DNA of 64,000 nucleotides from Pseudomonas migulae (GTDB taxonomy: Bacteria; Pseudomonadota; Gammaproteobacteria; Pseudomonadales; Pseudomonadaceae): assembly GCF_024169315.1 (NCBI RefSeq), contig NZ_JALJWR010000001.1:6471529-6535528 (forward strand), in the 5' to 3' direction. The position numbers and the translations under genes are program-made. Positions 52,628 to 61,459 of this stretch are shown piece after piece. Position 1 is the first letter of the stretch; each line of letters starts with the position of its first letter. The notes below the pieces were generated by a model. It had not been told where the DNA came from and did no database searches. It saw only the letters and a program-made list of their open reading frames with translations.

Positions 52628-53035
52628 ATGTGTCCAGAATCGATGGCGGGCGAGCACCTTCCTGGCGGGTTGATTCTTGTGGTTGAGGATGACCCGCTGA
52701 TCCTGGAGTTTCTCTGCGAAATTCTTCAGGAGGAGGGTTTTGTCGTTGAACCGCAGGTCAGCGCGGATGCGGCGGCAGATTACCTGGAGCAGCACGCCAA
52801 TGAGGTACGGCTACTGCTCACGGACATCACCATGCCCGGCAAACTCAATGGCGCAGACCTGGCCAATCTGTTCGGCGACCGCTGGCCGGACAAGCCGATC
52901 ATGATCATGTCCGGCTTCGAAACGCCGGAGAGTTCCGGGGTGAGGCATGAAGTGTCCTTCATCAAGAAACCCTGGGCGCTGGGGCAATTGCTCGATTGCG
53001 TGGAAGGTGCACTGAAGTCGCGCCGCACCTTGTAG
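52628..53035 (+). CDS. single-domain response regulator
   Basis: 135 residues, receiver domain only. Acidic pair in LVVEDDPL (about 19-22), phosphorylatable Asp66 in LLLTDITMPG, and the conserved Lys in FIKKPWALGQ (about 113). No output domain, so it works by protein contact (CheY/Rec-like). No sensor kinase is adjacent. GGGAG precedes ATG 52628. Confidence 0.88.
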   Translation: MCPESMAGEHLPGGLILVVEDDPLILEFLCEILQEEGFVVEPQVSADAAADYLEQHANEVRLLLTDITMPGKLNGADLANLFGDRWPDKPIMIMSGFETPESSGVRHEVSFIKKPWALGQLLDCVEGALKSRRTL

Positions 53036-53037
53036 GC

Positions 53038-53102
53038 GCTGCCGCAGGCTGCGATCTTTTGACCTTCAAAGCGAAGATCAAAAGATCGCAGCCTGCGGCA
53101 GC
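53038..53102. repeat. long inverted repeat (GCTGCCGCAGGCTGCGATCT class)
   Basis: GCTGCCGCAGGCTGCGATCT... pairs with ...AGATCGCAGCCTGCGGCAGC over ~25 bases around a short loop just after the response regulator stop; a common Pseudomonas intergenic repeat that can act as a terminator. Confidence 0.88.
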
Positions 53103-53165
53103 TCCTGCGCGGGTCGTGTACATTGCTGACAAATCTGCCCGGCTCTTGCGAGAGGAAGCTCATCC

Positions 53166-53834
53166 TTGTCAGCTCAACATTCGGTTTTCAACAAACCTTA
53201 TCGCGCCTTTCTGTTTGATATGGACGGCACCGTCCTCAATTCCATCGCCGCCGCCGAGCGCATCTGGACCACCTGGGCGTTGCGTCACGGGGTGGATGTC
53301 GAGTCCTTCCTGCCAACCATTCATGGCGCCCGGGCCATCGACACTGTTAACCGCCAGGGCTTGCCGGGTGTCGATGCCGAGGCTGAAGCGGCATGGATTA
53401 CCCAAGCGGAAATCGAGGACGTCGAGGGGATTGTCGAGGTAGGCAGGGCGGCGGACTTCCTGGCGTCGCTGCCGGCCAGTCAGTGGGCCATCGTGACGTC
53501 TGCGCCCAGGGCGCTGGCGCTGCGACGGATGGTGGCGGCGGGGATTCCCGAACCGGCGGTGATGGTCACGGCGGAAGATGTCAGCGCCGGGAAACCTGAT
53601 CCGGCGGGTTATCGATTGGCGGCCAGACGGTTAGGCGTCGAAGTGACCGATTGCCTGATTTTCGAAGATGCCACGGTGGGCATTCTCGCGGCGGAGGCGG
53701 CGGGGGCTGACCTTGTGATCATCACCTCGACCCATGAACATCCGATCGAAACACCGCATGCGACGATGGTTAGTTATGACTCGGTTGCCGTCCAAGTGGA
53801 CTCCACCGGCCAAATCCGCTTGGTCACGATCTAA
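53166..53834 (+). CDS. HAD-superfamily phosphatase
   Basis: 222 residues. HAD motif I AFLFDMDGTVLNS, motif II TSAP, motif III VSAGKPDPAG and motif IV FEDATVGILAAEAAG are all present; the cap domain is inserted after motif I. Likely a small-metabolite phosphatase (phosphoglycolate- or sugar-phosphatase-like). TTG 53166 is the start after AGAGGAAG. It follows the inverted repeat. Confidence 0.85.
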   Translation: MSAQHSVFNKPYRAFLFDMDGTVLNSIAAAERIWTTWALRHGVDVESFLPTIHGARAIDTVNRQGLPGVDAEAEAAWITQAEIEDVEGIVEVGRAADFLASLPASQWAIVTSAPRALALRRMVAAGIPEPAVMVTAEDVSAGKPDPAGYRLAARRLGVEVTDCLIFEDATVGILAAEAAGADLVIITSTHEHPIETPHATMVSYDSVAVQVDSTGQIRLVTI

Positions 53835-53998
53835 TGTAGGAGCGAGCCTTTGTGGCGAGGGGATTTATCCCCGTTCGGCTGCGAAGCAGTCGTAAAAGAG
53901 TTGCTGCGGTGTGCCTGATTCAATATGACTGTTGGTTTGGGGCCGCTTCGCAGCCCAACGGGGATAAATCCCCTCGCCACAAAGGTTCGCTCCCACAT
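53835..53998. repeat. REP-type inverted element (GGGGATTTATCCCC class)
   Basis: TGTAGGAGCGAGCC-TTTGTGGCGAGGGGATTTATCCCC and its inverted partner GGGGATAAATCCCCTCGCCACAAA flank a GGCTGCGAAGCAG core; same class as 49350-49529. Confidence 0.85.
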
Positions 53999-54013
53999 TT
54001 GGAATGGGTTTCT

Positions 54014-54673
54014 TCAGTACACACCGGGAATCAACCGCCAGCTGCGGCTGCAATACGCCTCATATTCACCACCAAACTGCGCACGCAGCAGCGCTTCTTC
54101 GGCGTGAATGCGGGCGATCAGCGGGATCACCGTCAGTGCTGCCAGCAACAGGCCGACGCCGGAACGAAAAGCCAGCGCCCAACCCAGGGCAATGACCAAC
54201 ATCCCCAGATAACTGGGGTTGCGCAACGTTCGATAAATCCCGTCGGTGACCAGTCGGTGCCCCGGTTGAATGGCCACCAGACCGCTGAAACGCTTGCCCA
54301 GCACAAACACCGGCCACAGGCGCAATACGCCGCCGACGATGAACAGCAACGCCCCGAGCCAGCGCACGCCTTCGCCACCGAAGGTCCAGACATCGATCCG
54401 GTCGGTGTAGGCCGGTAAAAAACCGCTCACTGTCCCGATCACCCCGAAGGCCGGCAGCACCCAGCGATTGGCCCGGTCTTCCCGTTCGCCCGAGCTGAGA
54501 TTGACTTCGGTGAACAGCGACGCGATCGCCATCACCAGGGTCGCCAGGGCAACGACCACCAGCGCGGCATGGGAGAAAAACGCGGCAAACCCGCCTAACC
54601 CCCACACAGCGAGCCCAAGGTAGGCGAGGGTGCTCACGATGGCGAAAAACGCCAGTCTGGCCGAGATTTTCAT
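54014..54673 (-). CDS. membrane methyltransferase-like protein (ICMT/PEMT type)
   Basis: 219 residues with about five membrane helices. The C-terminal GHRLVTDGIYRTLRNPSYLGMLV is the phospholipid/isoprenylcysteine methyltransferase signature (G-x-Y-x-x-x-R-N-P-x-Y). ATG 54673 has GGAG six bases upstream. Substrate unknown. Confidence 0.8.
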   Translation of the reverse strand: MKISARLAFFAIVSTLAYLGLAVWGLGGFAAFFSHAALVVVALATLVMAIASLFTEVNLSSGEREDRANRWVLPAFGVIGTVSGFLPAYTDRIDVWTFGGEGVRWLGALLFIVGGVLRLWPVFVLGKRFSGLVAIQPGHRLVTDGIYRTLRNPSYLGMLVIALGWALAFRSGVGLLLAALTVIPLIARIHAEEALLRAQFGGEYEAYCSRSWRLIPGVY

Positions 54674-54722
54674 CCATAACTCCAAACGTGAATCTGACAC
54701 CCCTCATTGTAGGAGCTGCGCG

Positions 54723-55661
54723 TCAGGCAGAACGCGCATTGCGCCGAATCACCTGCGGCGGCTGCCCGAACGCCCGAAGAAACGCTTCACGCATACGCCG
54801 GCGATCACTGAAGCCGGCTTCGGTGGCGATCTGATCGAGGTTCAATCGTCCGCGTTCCAGCATCTGTCGTGCCGCTTCCAGGCGCAGGTTTTCAACGGCC
54901 TTGGCCGGCGACTGGCCGGTTTCGGCTCTAAACGCCCGGCTGAACTGACGCGGGCTGAGGCGCGCCACTCCCGCCAGTTGTTCCACCGACAACGCCTCGG
55001 CGAGATGCTCCCGGGCATAGCCGAGCACGGTCTGGATGCGGTCGGATTTCGGCTCCAGTTCCAGCAGTGCCGAATGCTGGGACTGGCCGCCCGCACGCCG
55101 GTGATACATCACCAGTTTTTGCGCCACGGAGCGGGCGAGTTCGGGGCCGTGATCCTTTTCGACCATCGCCAGCGCCAGGTCGATACCAGCGGTCATCCCG
55201 GCGGAAGTCCAGATCGATCCGTCAATCACGTAAATGCGGTCCTCTTCCACCTTGATCGCAGGAAACCGCGCTTGCAGTTCCCGTGCATAAGCCCAGTGTG
55301 TGGTCGCCCGCCGTCCCTCGAGCAAACCGGCCTGGGCCAGGACGAACGCCCCGGAGCAAATCGACGCCGTGCGCCGCGCGGTTTTAACGCTGGCGCGCAC
55401 GTAATCCAGCACACCCTCGGGCGCCTGTTCGAGAATGGCATCGCCGCCGACCACGATCACCGTATCGAACACCCGCTCATCGAACGCCTGGGTGCCGACA
55501 CTCAACCCCCCGGAAGCACGCAAGGTGCGGCCGTCCTCGGACAGTACGCTGACGTCGTAAAGCGCTTCGCCGGCGCTGAAGTTGGCGTACTCGAACACCG
55601 GCATGGCCGCCAGCGCCATGGACTGGAAACCCTCAAACACCACAAACGCCACGGAAGTCAT
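54723..55661 (-). CDS. GlxA-type AraC regulator with DJ-1/PfpI domain
   Basis: 312 residues. N-terminal DJ-1/PfpI-like domain (VAFVVFEGFQSMALAAMPVFEYAN, nucleophile-elbow Cys in ICSGAFVLAQAGLLEGR), and C-terminal AraC HTH (LSVEQLAGVARLSPRQFSRAFRAETGQSPAKAVENLRLEAARQML; NLDQIATEAGFSDRRRMREAFLRAF). Such regulators control catabolic or redox genes. Divergent from the short-chain dehydrogenase gene, its probable target. Confidence 0.88.
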   Translation of the reverse strand: MTSVAFVVFEGFQSMALAAMPVFEYANFSAGEALYDVSVLSEDGRTLRASGGLSVGTQAFDERVFDTVIVVGGDAILEQAPEGVLDYVRASVKTARRTASICSGAFVLAQAGLLEGRRATTHWAYARELQARFPAIKVEEDRIYVIDGSIWTSAGMTAGIDLALAMVEKDHGPELARSVAQKLVMYHRRAGGQSQHSALLELEPKSDRIQTVLGYAREHLAEALSVEQLAGVARLSPRQFSRAFRAETGQSPAKAVENLRLEAARQMLERGRLNLDQIATEAGFSDRRRMREAFLRAFGQPPQVIRRNARSA

Positions 55662-55784
55662 CGAAAGGCCCTCAAAAGGACATGTCCTAAAAGCGTACTT
55701 TAAACGTCATTTGAGACGAGCGTCAGTCCATTTATAACAGTCACACCCGGCGAACACCTCGCCTCACTGTGAAGGACACTGAAC

Positions 55785-56576
55785 ATGGCTCTCTCATCCA
55801 AAGGCACCGCCCTGATCACGGGCGCCTCATCCGGCATCGGCGCGGTCTATGCCGATCGTCTCGCGCGTCAGGGTTACGACCTGATTCTGGTCGCCCGCAG
55901 CCAGGCCAAACTGAACGCCCTGGCCAATCACCTGAGCAACGAGACCGGTCGTGCCGTGGAAGTCGTCGCTGCCGATCTGAAAGACAAGGCCGATCTGCGC
56001 CGGGTCGAAGGGATTCTGCGCACCGACGCCAGCATCACCTTGCTGGTCAACAACGCCGGGGTCGGTGCGGTCATGCCGCTGCTGGGCAGCCCGGTGGATG
56101 ACATGGAAGACATGATCACCCTCAACGTCACCGCACTCACGCGTTTGGCCTATGCGGTGGCGCCCGGCTTCGTCGCCCGGGGTAACGGCACCGTGATCAA
56201 CATCTCCTCGATCGTGGCGATCGCCCCGGAAATCCTCAATGGCGTGTACGGCGGGACCAAGGCGTTCGTTCTGGGGCTGAGCCAATCCATGCACCATGAA
56301 CTGGCCGACAAAGGCCTTCGCATTCAGGCCGTATTGCCGGGCGCCACCGCCACCGATTTCTGGAGTGAGGCCGGCAACCCGGTGGAAAACCTGCCGCAGG
56401 AAATCGTCATGAGCGCCGAGGACATGGTCGATGCCGCACTGGCCGGGCTGGCGAATGGAGAAGTGGTGACGATTCCGGGCCTGCACGACGGCTCGCAGTG
56501 GGACCGTTACGAAGCGCAGCGCAAGACCCTGTCAGGCTTGTTCGGCAACTCGGCGGCGGCACCGCGTTATCGCTGA
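55785..56576 (+). CDS. short-chain dehydrogenase/reductase
   Basis: 263 residues. TGASSGIGAVYADRLARQG nucleotide-binding motif, NNAGVGAV, the catalytic SSIVA then Y-G-G-T-K (YGGTKAFVLGL). Classical SDR enzyme using NAD(P)H; substrate unknown. Divergent from the GlxA-like regulator. Confidence 0.9.
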   Translation: MALSSKGTALITGASSGIGAVYADRLARQGYDLILVARSQAKLNALANHLSNETGRAVEVVAADLKDKADLRRVEGILRTDASITLLVNNAGVGAVMPLLGSPVDDMEDMITLNVTALTRLAYAVAPGFVARGNGTVINISSIVAIAPEILNGVYGGTKAFVLGLSQSMHHELADKGLRIQAVLPGATATDFWSEAGNPVENLPQEIVMSAEDMVDAALAGLANGEVVTIPGLHDGSQWDRYEAQRKTLSGLFGNSAAAPRYR

Positions 56577-56678
56577 AACGGCAAGCTCGGGCCTGGGTGA
56601 TCTAAGCTTGGATAAGGACCGTTCAACACCGACTTGTTGAAGAACCCAACAGGTCGGTGTGCGTCCGAGGAGTCCACC

Positions 56679-57608
56679 ATGCTTCACATCAGAACCCCCC
56701 TGATCCTGCACCCGGGCTTGTCGACCGCCACGCGGCGGATCTGGCTCAAGCTGGAAAACCTGCAACCCAGCGGCTCGTTCAAACTGCGTGGCATGGGATT
56801 GTTGTGCACCCAGGCAAAGGCCGAGGGCAAGCGCAAGGTGGTCTGTCCTTCGGGGGGCAACGCCGGTTTTGCCACCGCTGTCGCGGCGGCCAGCCTGGGG
56901 TTGCAAGCCTGCATCGTGGTGCCGCACACCACCCCGGAAAGCACGCGCGCGAGGATTCGCAAAACCGGCGCCGACGTGATCGTTCACGGCAAGGTCTGGG
57001 ACGACGCCAATCAGCGGGCGAAGGAGCTTTCACAAGGGGCGGACACCGAATACGTGCCGGCCTTCGACCATCCGGTGTTGTGGGAGGGCCACAGCACGAT
57101 GATCGATGAGATTCTCGAGGACTGTCCTCAAGTCGATACGCTCGTGACGTCGGTGGGGGGCGGTGGTTTGCTGGCAGGCCTTCTCACCGGATTGATCCGG
57201 CATGGCCGCATGGATTGCCGCATCGTCGCCTGCGAAACCGAAGGCGCGGCGTCATTTGCGGCCGCGATCAAGGCCGGGCATCCCGTCAGGCTTCCGCGCA
57301 TCGACACCGTGGCCACCTCGCTTGGCGCAGCTCAAGTGGCCGCCTGGCCAGTCGCGCACATCCTCGATTTTCCTCACGAGTGCGTGGTGCTCGGCGATGA
57401 CGAAGCGATCATGGGCGTGGTGCGTTACGCCAGCGATTTGCGGCAGCTGGTTGAACCGGCGTGCGGTGTTTCGTTGGCCGTCGGTTATCTGGACCACCCG
57501 GCGATTGCCGAGGCCCATGACGTGGTGATCGTGGTGTGCGGTGGCGTCAGCATCAGTGCACAACTCGTTGCCGGATGGGCGCGTGCATCCGCGCCAGGCG
57601 CGAAGTAG
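56679..57608 (+). CDS. PLP-dependent serine/threonine dehydratase-like enzyme
   Basis: 309 residues. PLP lysine in NLQPSGSFKLRGMG (Lys within the GSFK motif), substrate loop CPSGGNAGFA, phosphate loop SVGGGGLLAGLL, all of the fold-type II serine/threonine dehydratase group. Deaminates serine, threonine or related beta-hydroxyamino acids through enamine intermediates. ATG 56679 follows GAGGAG. Convergent with the amino-acid operon of RidA/DadA-like genes. Confidence 0.88.
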   Translation: MLHIRTPLILHPGLSTATRRIWLKLENLQPSGSFKLRGMGLLCTQAKAEGKRKVVCPSGGNAGFATAVAAASLGLQACIVVPHTTPESTRARIRKTGADVIVHGKVWDDANQRAKELSQGADTEYVPAFDHPVLWEGHSTMIDEILEDCPQVDTLVTSVGGGGLLAGLLTGLIRHGRMDCRIVACETEGAASFAAAIKAGHPVRLPRIDTVATSLGAAQVAAWPVAHILDFPHECVVLGDDEAIMGVVRYASDLRQLVEPACGVSLAVGYLDHPAIAEAHDVVIVVCGGVSISAQLVAGWARASAPGAK

Positions 57609-57677
57609 ACGAAAAGCGAAGCAGGGCTGCGAACGCCTGTCCAGGTGTCACAAGCCCCACCGCGACTGTTTCCGCCG

Positions 57678-57995
57678 TCATTGTCCGGCAGCGGCGCCTT
57701 CCTGGACGAGAATGGCTCTGGCCAGGTCTTCGTCGCTGGCGTTCAGTCCGGGATTGTCCTGGCGGATCTGCTTCATGACCGACTCCAGGTACACGCCACG
57801 AATCGCACCGCCACTGGCCACGAAGCTGGAGGCGTCATCCCGGGCGGGAATCATGAGTTTGTCGTCCTTGAAGGTCGAGTACAGCGAAGCGGAAACCCCG
57901 GCCGACGTGGCCACATCGCCCGCATCCACTTTCGCGAAAGCCGAGCCGAAGGGTAAGCACAACACAAGGGAAGAGATAATGATCAGGCGGCGCAT
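57678..57995 (-). CDS. DUF2388-family small exported protein
   Basis: 105 residues with a Sec signal (MRRLIIISSLVLCLPFGSAFA). DKLMIPARDDASSFVASGGAIRG..LE matches the Pseudomonas DUF2388 signature (ARDDAASFVAS). Function unknown. ATG 57995 has GGAGG eight bases upstream. Confidence 0.82.
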   Translation of the reverse strand: MRRLIIISSLVLCLPFGSAFAKVDAGDVATSAGVSASLYSTFKDDKLMIPARDDASSFVASGGAIRGVYLESVMKQIRQDNPGLNASDEDLARAILVQEGAAAGQ

Positions 57996-58061
57996 GACGG
58001 TGTCCTCCGAAAGCATGAAGCGTAAAGGAAGTACCACACAGTTTAGGATATGCGGCGACCG

Positions 58062-58415
58062 TCAGGAGTTCCTTGCGGCACAAACTATCACTTCGACCAG
58101 CAGCCGCGGATCCGCCAGTCGTGCCTCGCCACACGCGCGGGCCGGTGCGTGCCCAGCCGGAATCCAGGCATCCCACACGGCGTTCATCGCTTCGAAATCC
58201 GCCATGTCGGCCAGCCAGATGGTGGTTTGCAGCAGGTGTTCCCGGCTCGAACCGGCCTCGACCAGCAAGGCATCCACCCGCGCCAGCGCGTCGCGGGTCT
58301 GGTCGGCGACCGAATGGCGGGGGTCGCCCACCTGGCCGGCGAGGTACACCGTGTCGCCGTGGATGACAATCTGGCTCATGCGTTGATTGGTGTGTTTGCG
58401 CGCGATGGTTTGCAT
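58062..58415 (-). CDS. RidA-family imine deaminase/protein
   Basis: 117 residues. [16 protein letters not shown] and [62 protein letters not shown] resemble the YjgF/RidA fold. RidA proteins hydrolyse reactive imines formed from amino acids. Located just after the DadA-like dehydrogenase and in the same direction. Confidence 0.85.
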   Translation of the reverse strand: MQTIARKHTNQRMSQIVIHGDTVYLAGQVGDPRHSVADQTRDALARVDALLVEAGSSREHLLQTTIWLADMADFEAMNAVWDAWIPAGHAPARACGEARLADPRLLVEVIVCAARNS

Positions 58416-58443
58416 CAAGGGTTCTCCTGTGGAATGACGTCGC

Positions 58444-59688
58444 TCAGAAGCGTTGCACGGAAAAACTGTCCAGCCATGACGGTGCCTTGCCGGCGATGCA
58501 GTCGGCGACCAACTGGCCGGTGGCCCCGGCCAGCGTCAGGCCCAGGTGCTGATGGCCGAAGGCGTAGATCATTCGCGGCTCGTTCGGCGACGGGCCGATG
58601 ACCGGCAATGAGTCAGGCAATGACGGACGGAACCCGAGCCACTTGCGCGCGACCGGAGCGGTCAGGCCCATGACCCGGCGCACGTGGCGCTCCAGATAAT
58701 CAAAACGCTGCGGATTGGCCGGGTCGTTGATCGAGCCCAGTTCCACCGTGCCCGCCACCCTCAGGCGTCCGGCCATGGGCGTCATGTAGAACGCGCTTTC
58801 CACCGGGCAGCAGGGGCGGTTGAGCAGGGTGTCTTGCAGGTCGAATTCGATGTGGTAGCCGCGCTCGGTATCCAGTGGAATGTGATCCCCGACCTGCCGC
58901 GCCAGCGCCGCCGACCAGGCGCCGCCACACAACACGACGCGATCCGCGCGATAGATCTGGCCTTCGGCGCTCAGCAGCTGCAGGCCGTCGGGCTGGCGTT
59001 GCACGCCGGTGATCGTAGCCTGATGCAAGGCGCCTTCGGCAATCAGTGGTGCCGCCAACGCCTCGATGAAGGCTCGCGGGTCATCCATGTGCGACGACTC
59101 GGGAAACAGAATCCCGGCCACGGCTTTGCCGGCCAGCGCGGGCTCAAGCTGTTCGACATCCGCGGCGTTCAACACTTGCTGCGCAATGCCCAGGGAACGG
59201 CGCAACTCGATGGATGCCTGGGCGCCAGCAAACCCTTGCTCCGTTCCGTAGGCGTAGATGCAACCGTTGTGGCGCAAATGCTGATCGGCCTGCGGACAGT
59301 CCGCCAGCAACGGCGCATAACCGCTGTAGGTGTGCTGGAGGATGTTGCTCAGCGCCAGGGTGTTGGCTTCGCAACGCGAGGCCCGGCATTCATTGAGAAA
59401 CCGCAACAGCCAGGGCATCAACCGGGGCAGGCGCGCCCAGTTGATGACGAAGGGCGACTCTTTCGAAAACAGCAGCGACGGAATCGCCCCCAGCAACGAT
59501 GGCTGGGCAATCGGCATCACGCCATAAGGCGCGAGCGTGCCGGCATTGCCATAGGACGCACCGGCGGCAATCGCCTCGCGCTCCAGCAACAACACCTGGT
59601 AACCCTGGCGACGCAGCCACAGGGCAGTGGCAACGCCGACAACGCCGGCGCCGATAACGGCAATTTCGCAATGAACGGGTTGTGTCAT
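58444..59688 (-). CDS. DadA-like FAD-dependent D-amino acid dehydrogenase
   Basis: 414 residues. N-terminal FAD motif [43 protein letters not shown] and C-terminal [17 protein letters not shown] and [19 protein letters not shown] are characteristic of the DadA family. Oxidises D-amino acids (or small secondary amines) to imines, which the downstream RidA would clear. Probably membrane-associated, feeding the respiratory chain. Four bases downstream of the MocR gene, so cotranscribed. Confidence 0.85.
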   Translation of the reverse strand: MTQPVHCEIAVIGAGVVGVATALWLRRQGYQVLLLEREAIAAGASYGNAGTLAPYGVMPIAQPSLLGAIPSLLFSKESPFVINWARLPRLMPWLLRFLNECRASRCEANTLALSNILQHTYSGYAPLLADCPQADQHLRHNGCIYAYGTEQGFAGAQASIELRRSLGIAQQVLNAADVEQLEPALAGKAVAGILFPESSHMDDPRAFIEALAAPLIAEGALHQATITGVQRQPDGLQLLSAEGQIYRADRVVLCGGAWSAALARQVGDHIPLDTERGYHIEFDLQDTLLNRPCCPVESAFYMTPMAGRLRVAGTVELGSINDPANPQRFDYLERHVRRVMGLTAPVARKWLGFRPSLPDSLPVIGPSPNEPRMIYAFGHQHLGLTLAGATGQLVADCIAGKAPSWLDSFSVQRF

Positions 59689-59692
59689 GTCC

Positions 59693-61111
59693 TCAGATCC
59701 GGTTGTGCATGTAGAGGTGACCCTGGCGTGCCAGTTGGCTGATAACGCCCAGGGCTTTGATCAGATGCTCGCGTGACAGAGCAGCCGAGATGTTGATGCG
59801 CACCGCTTGCGGCGAGAGTTCCGGGCGCAAGGTGAAGGCACCACCGGCCAGCAACACCACGCCACGGTCCTGGCACAGACGGGCAAAACGCGACCCGGTC
59901 CAGGGTTCCGGCAGCATCAGCCAGGCGTGGGTGCCGGTGGCGCTGTGCTGGAATTCCAGGCCTTCAAGGTGAGTGGCGAGCAATGCCTGGCGGATGCGCA
60001 ATTCTTCGCGCTGTTCCGCCACCAGTTGATCGGCGTGACCGTCCTCGATCAGCCGGGTGGCAATCAGCGCGGTCAGCGGCGAGGTGCTCCAGCAATCGAT
60101 GCGCTGCATGGCGGCGATGTCTTGCACCAACGGCTGCGGTGCCATGACAAACCCCATGCGCAACCCCGGCGCGATGCATTTGGACAGGGCGGAAATGTAG
60201 ATCGTCCGCTCCGGCATCAATGCCGCGAAGGGTGGAGGCGATTGATCGAGCAGCGGTCGATACACATCGTCTTCGATCACCAGCAGGTTGGTCTCCCGGA
60301 TCACCGCCGCCAGCGCTTCGCGGCGTTCGGTGTCCAGGGTGAGGGCGGTCGGGTTGTGAATCGACGGCACCAGGAACAGCAGCCGTGGCTGATGTTCAGC
60401 GCAGGCCTGGCGTAACGCTTCGGGCGACATGCCACGGGCATCCGCATCGACGCCGACCAGGATCAGGCCCAGCGAGCGGCAGAGGGCATTGATGCCTTGA
60501 TAGGTGACGCTGTCGGCCAGCACGGTGTCGCCACTGTTGGTCAGGCTGCGCAACGTGCTGGCGATGCCGTGCTGGGCGCCTTCGACGATCAGCATCTGCG
60601 AGGCTTCGGCCTGCACGCCGGTGTGGCGCAACCATTGCGCGGCGGCTTCGCGGGCCCACAGCGGGCCTTCGGACGGGTGATAGTCCTTCATGTCGCCAAA
60701 ACGCGGATCACTGGAAAGACGCGGCAGCAACTGCGCCAGCACCCGATTGAAACCATCGGTGGCGGGGCGGTTGACGCTCAGGTCGACCGTGCCCGGGTCG
60801 TTGCTCGGTGCCGACTGGAACTGCGCCGCCGGATGTCGAAGCTGCGCGACTTGAGTGCCGCGCCCGGGGCGGCTTTCCACCAGGCCTTTCTGTTGCAGCA
60901 CGGCCATGGCTTTGGTCACGGTGGTGATGTTCACCCCCAATGCGCTGGCGAACTCACGGTGGGGCGGCAAACGCTCGCCCGGTTTCAGCTTGCCGTTGCC
61001 GATCGCCTCGGCCAGTGAATCCGCCAATTGGGCGTAAAGGGTTTCCGCTTTATCACGCTGCAAGGCCGCACTGGCCTTGAGCTCGTCCAGCAGTTGTTCG
61101 AATTGACTCAT
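59693..61111 (-). CDS. MocR/PdxR-type GntR-aminotransferase regulator
   Basis: 472 residues. N-terminal GntR winged helix (LADSLAEAIGNGKLKPGERLPPHREFASALGVNITTVTKAMAVLQQKGLVES) fused to an aminotransferase-like domain with SKCIAPGLRMGF (PLP Lys in SALSK). These regulators bind PLP and an amino-acid-like ligand and control neighbouring transport or catabolic genes. Divergent from the permease, with 12-bp direct repeats in the gap. Confidence 0.9.
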   Translation of the reverse strand: MSQFEQLLDELKASAALQRDKAETLYAQLADSLAEAIGNGKLKPGERLPPHREFASALGVNITTVTKAMAVLQQKGLVESRPGRGTQVAQLRHPAAQFQSAPSNDPGTVDLSVNRPATDGFNRVLAQLLPRLSSDPRFGDMKDYHPSEGPLWAREAAAQWLRHTGVQAEASQMLIVEGAQHGIASTLRSLTNSGDTVLADSVTYQGINALCRSLGLILVGVDADARGMSPEALRQACAEHQPRLLFLVPSIHNPTALTLDTERREALAAVIRETNLLVIEDDVYRPLLDQSPPPFAALMPERTIYISALSKCIAPGLRMGFVMAPQPLVQDIAAMQRIDCWSTSPLTALIATRLIEDGHADQLVAEQREELRIRQALLATHLEGLEFQHSATGTHAWLMLPEPWTGSRFARLCQDRGVVLLAGGAFTLRPELSPQAVRINISAALSREHLIKALGVISQLARQGHLYMHNRI

Positions 61112-61124
61112 GGTGCTTTATCCC

Positions 61125-61253
61125 TGCTTGTCATGCTTGCGGCAAGACAATAAGCAAATTTGTATTGCTTTTTATCCGATACAAGGCCCATTGACAAGCT
61201 AAAAAACCGTGATTAGTGTGTGAGTTGTAATGCTTGTCATGCAACACAATAAG
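61125..61253. promoter_or_regulatory. direct-repeat operator candidate of the MocR regulator
   Basis: TGCTTGTCATGC occurs identically at 61125-61136 and 61231-61242, each followed by ACAATAAG (61147-61154 and 61246-61253). MocR proteins typically bind direct repeats in divergent promoters. Confidence 0.7.
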
Positions 61254-61459
61254 AAAATGGCTGCCATGCTCAGCCCAACGGGTACGCACATGACTATCAA
61301 CACCTTCCAGCCGGGTTCGCCCTTGGCGCACCGACACCACCGACATTTCTGCCTGCCAGCGGGCGGCACAGGATATCCGGTGTGTTGTCCCCCTCGCACA
61401 CATTCTTCGATGAAATTATCCGGTCGAGCGACCCCACCCCAGCACGCGGAGGTCATCCA

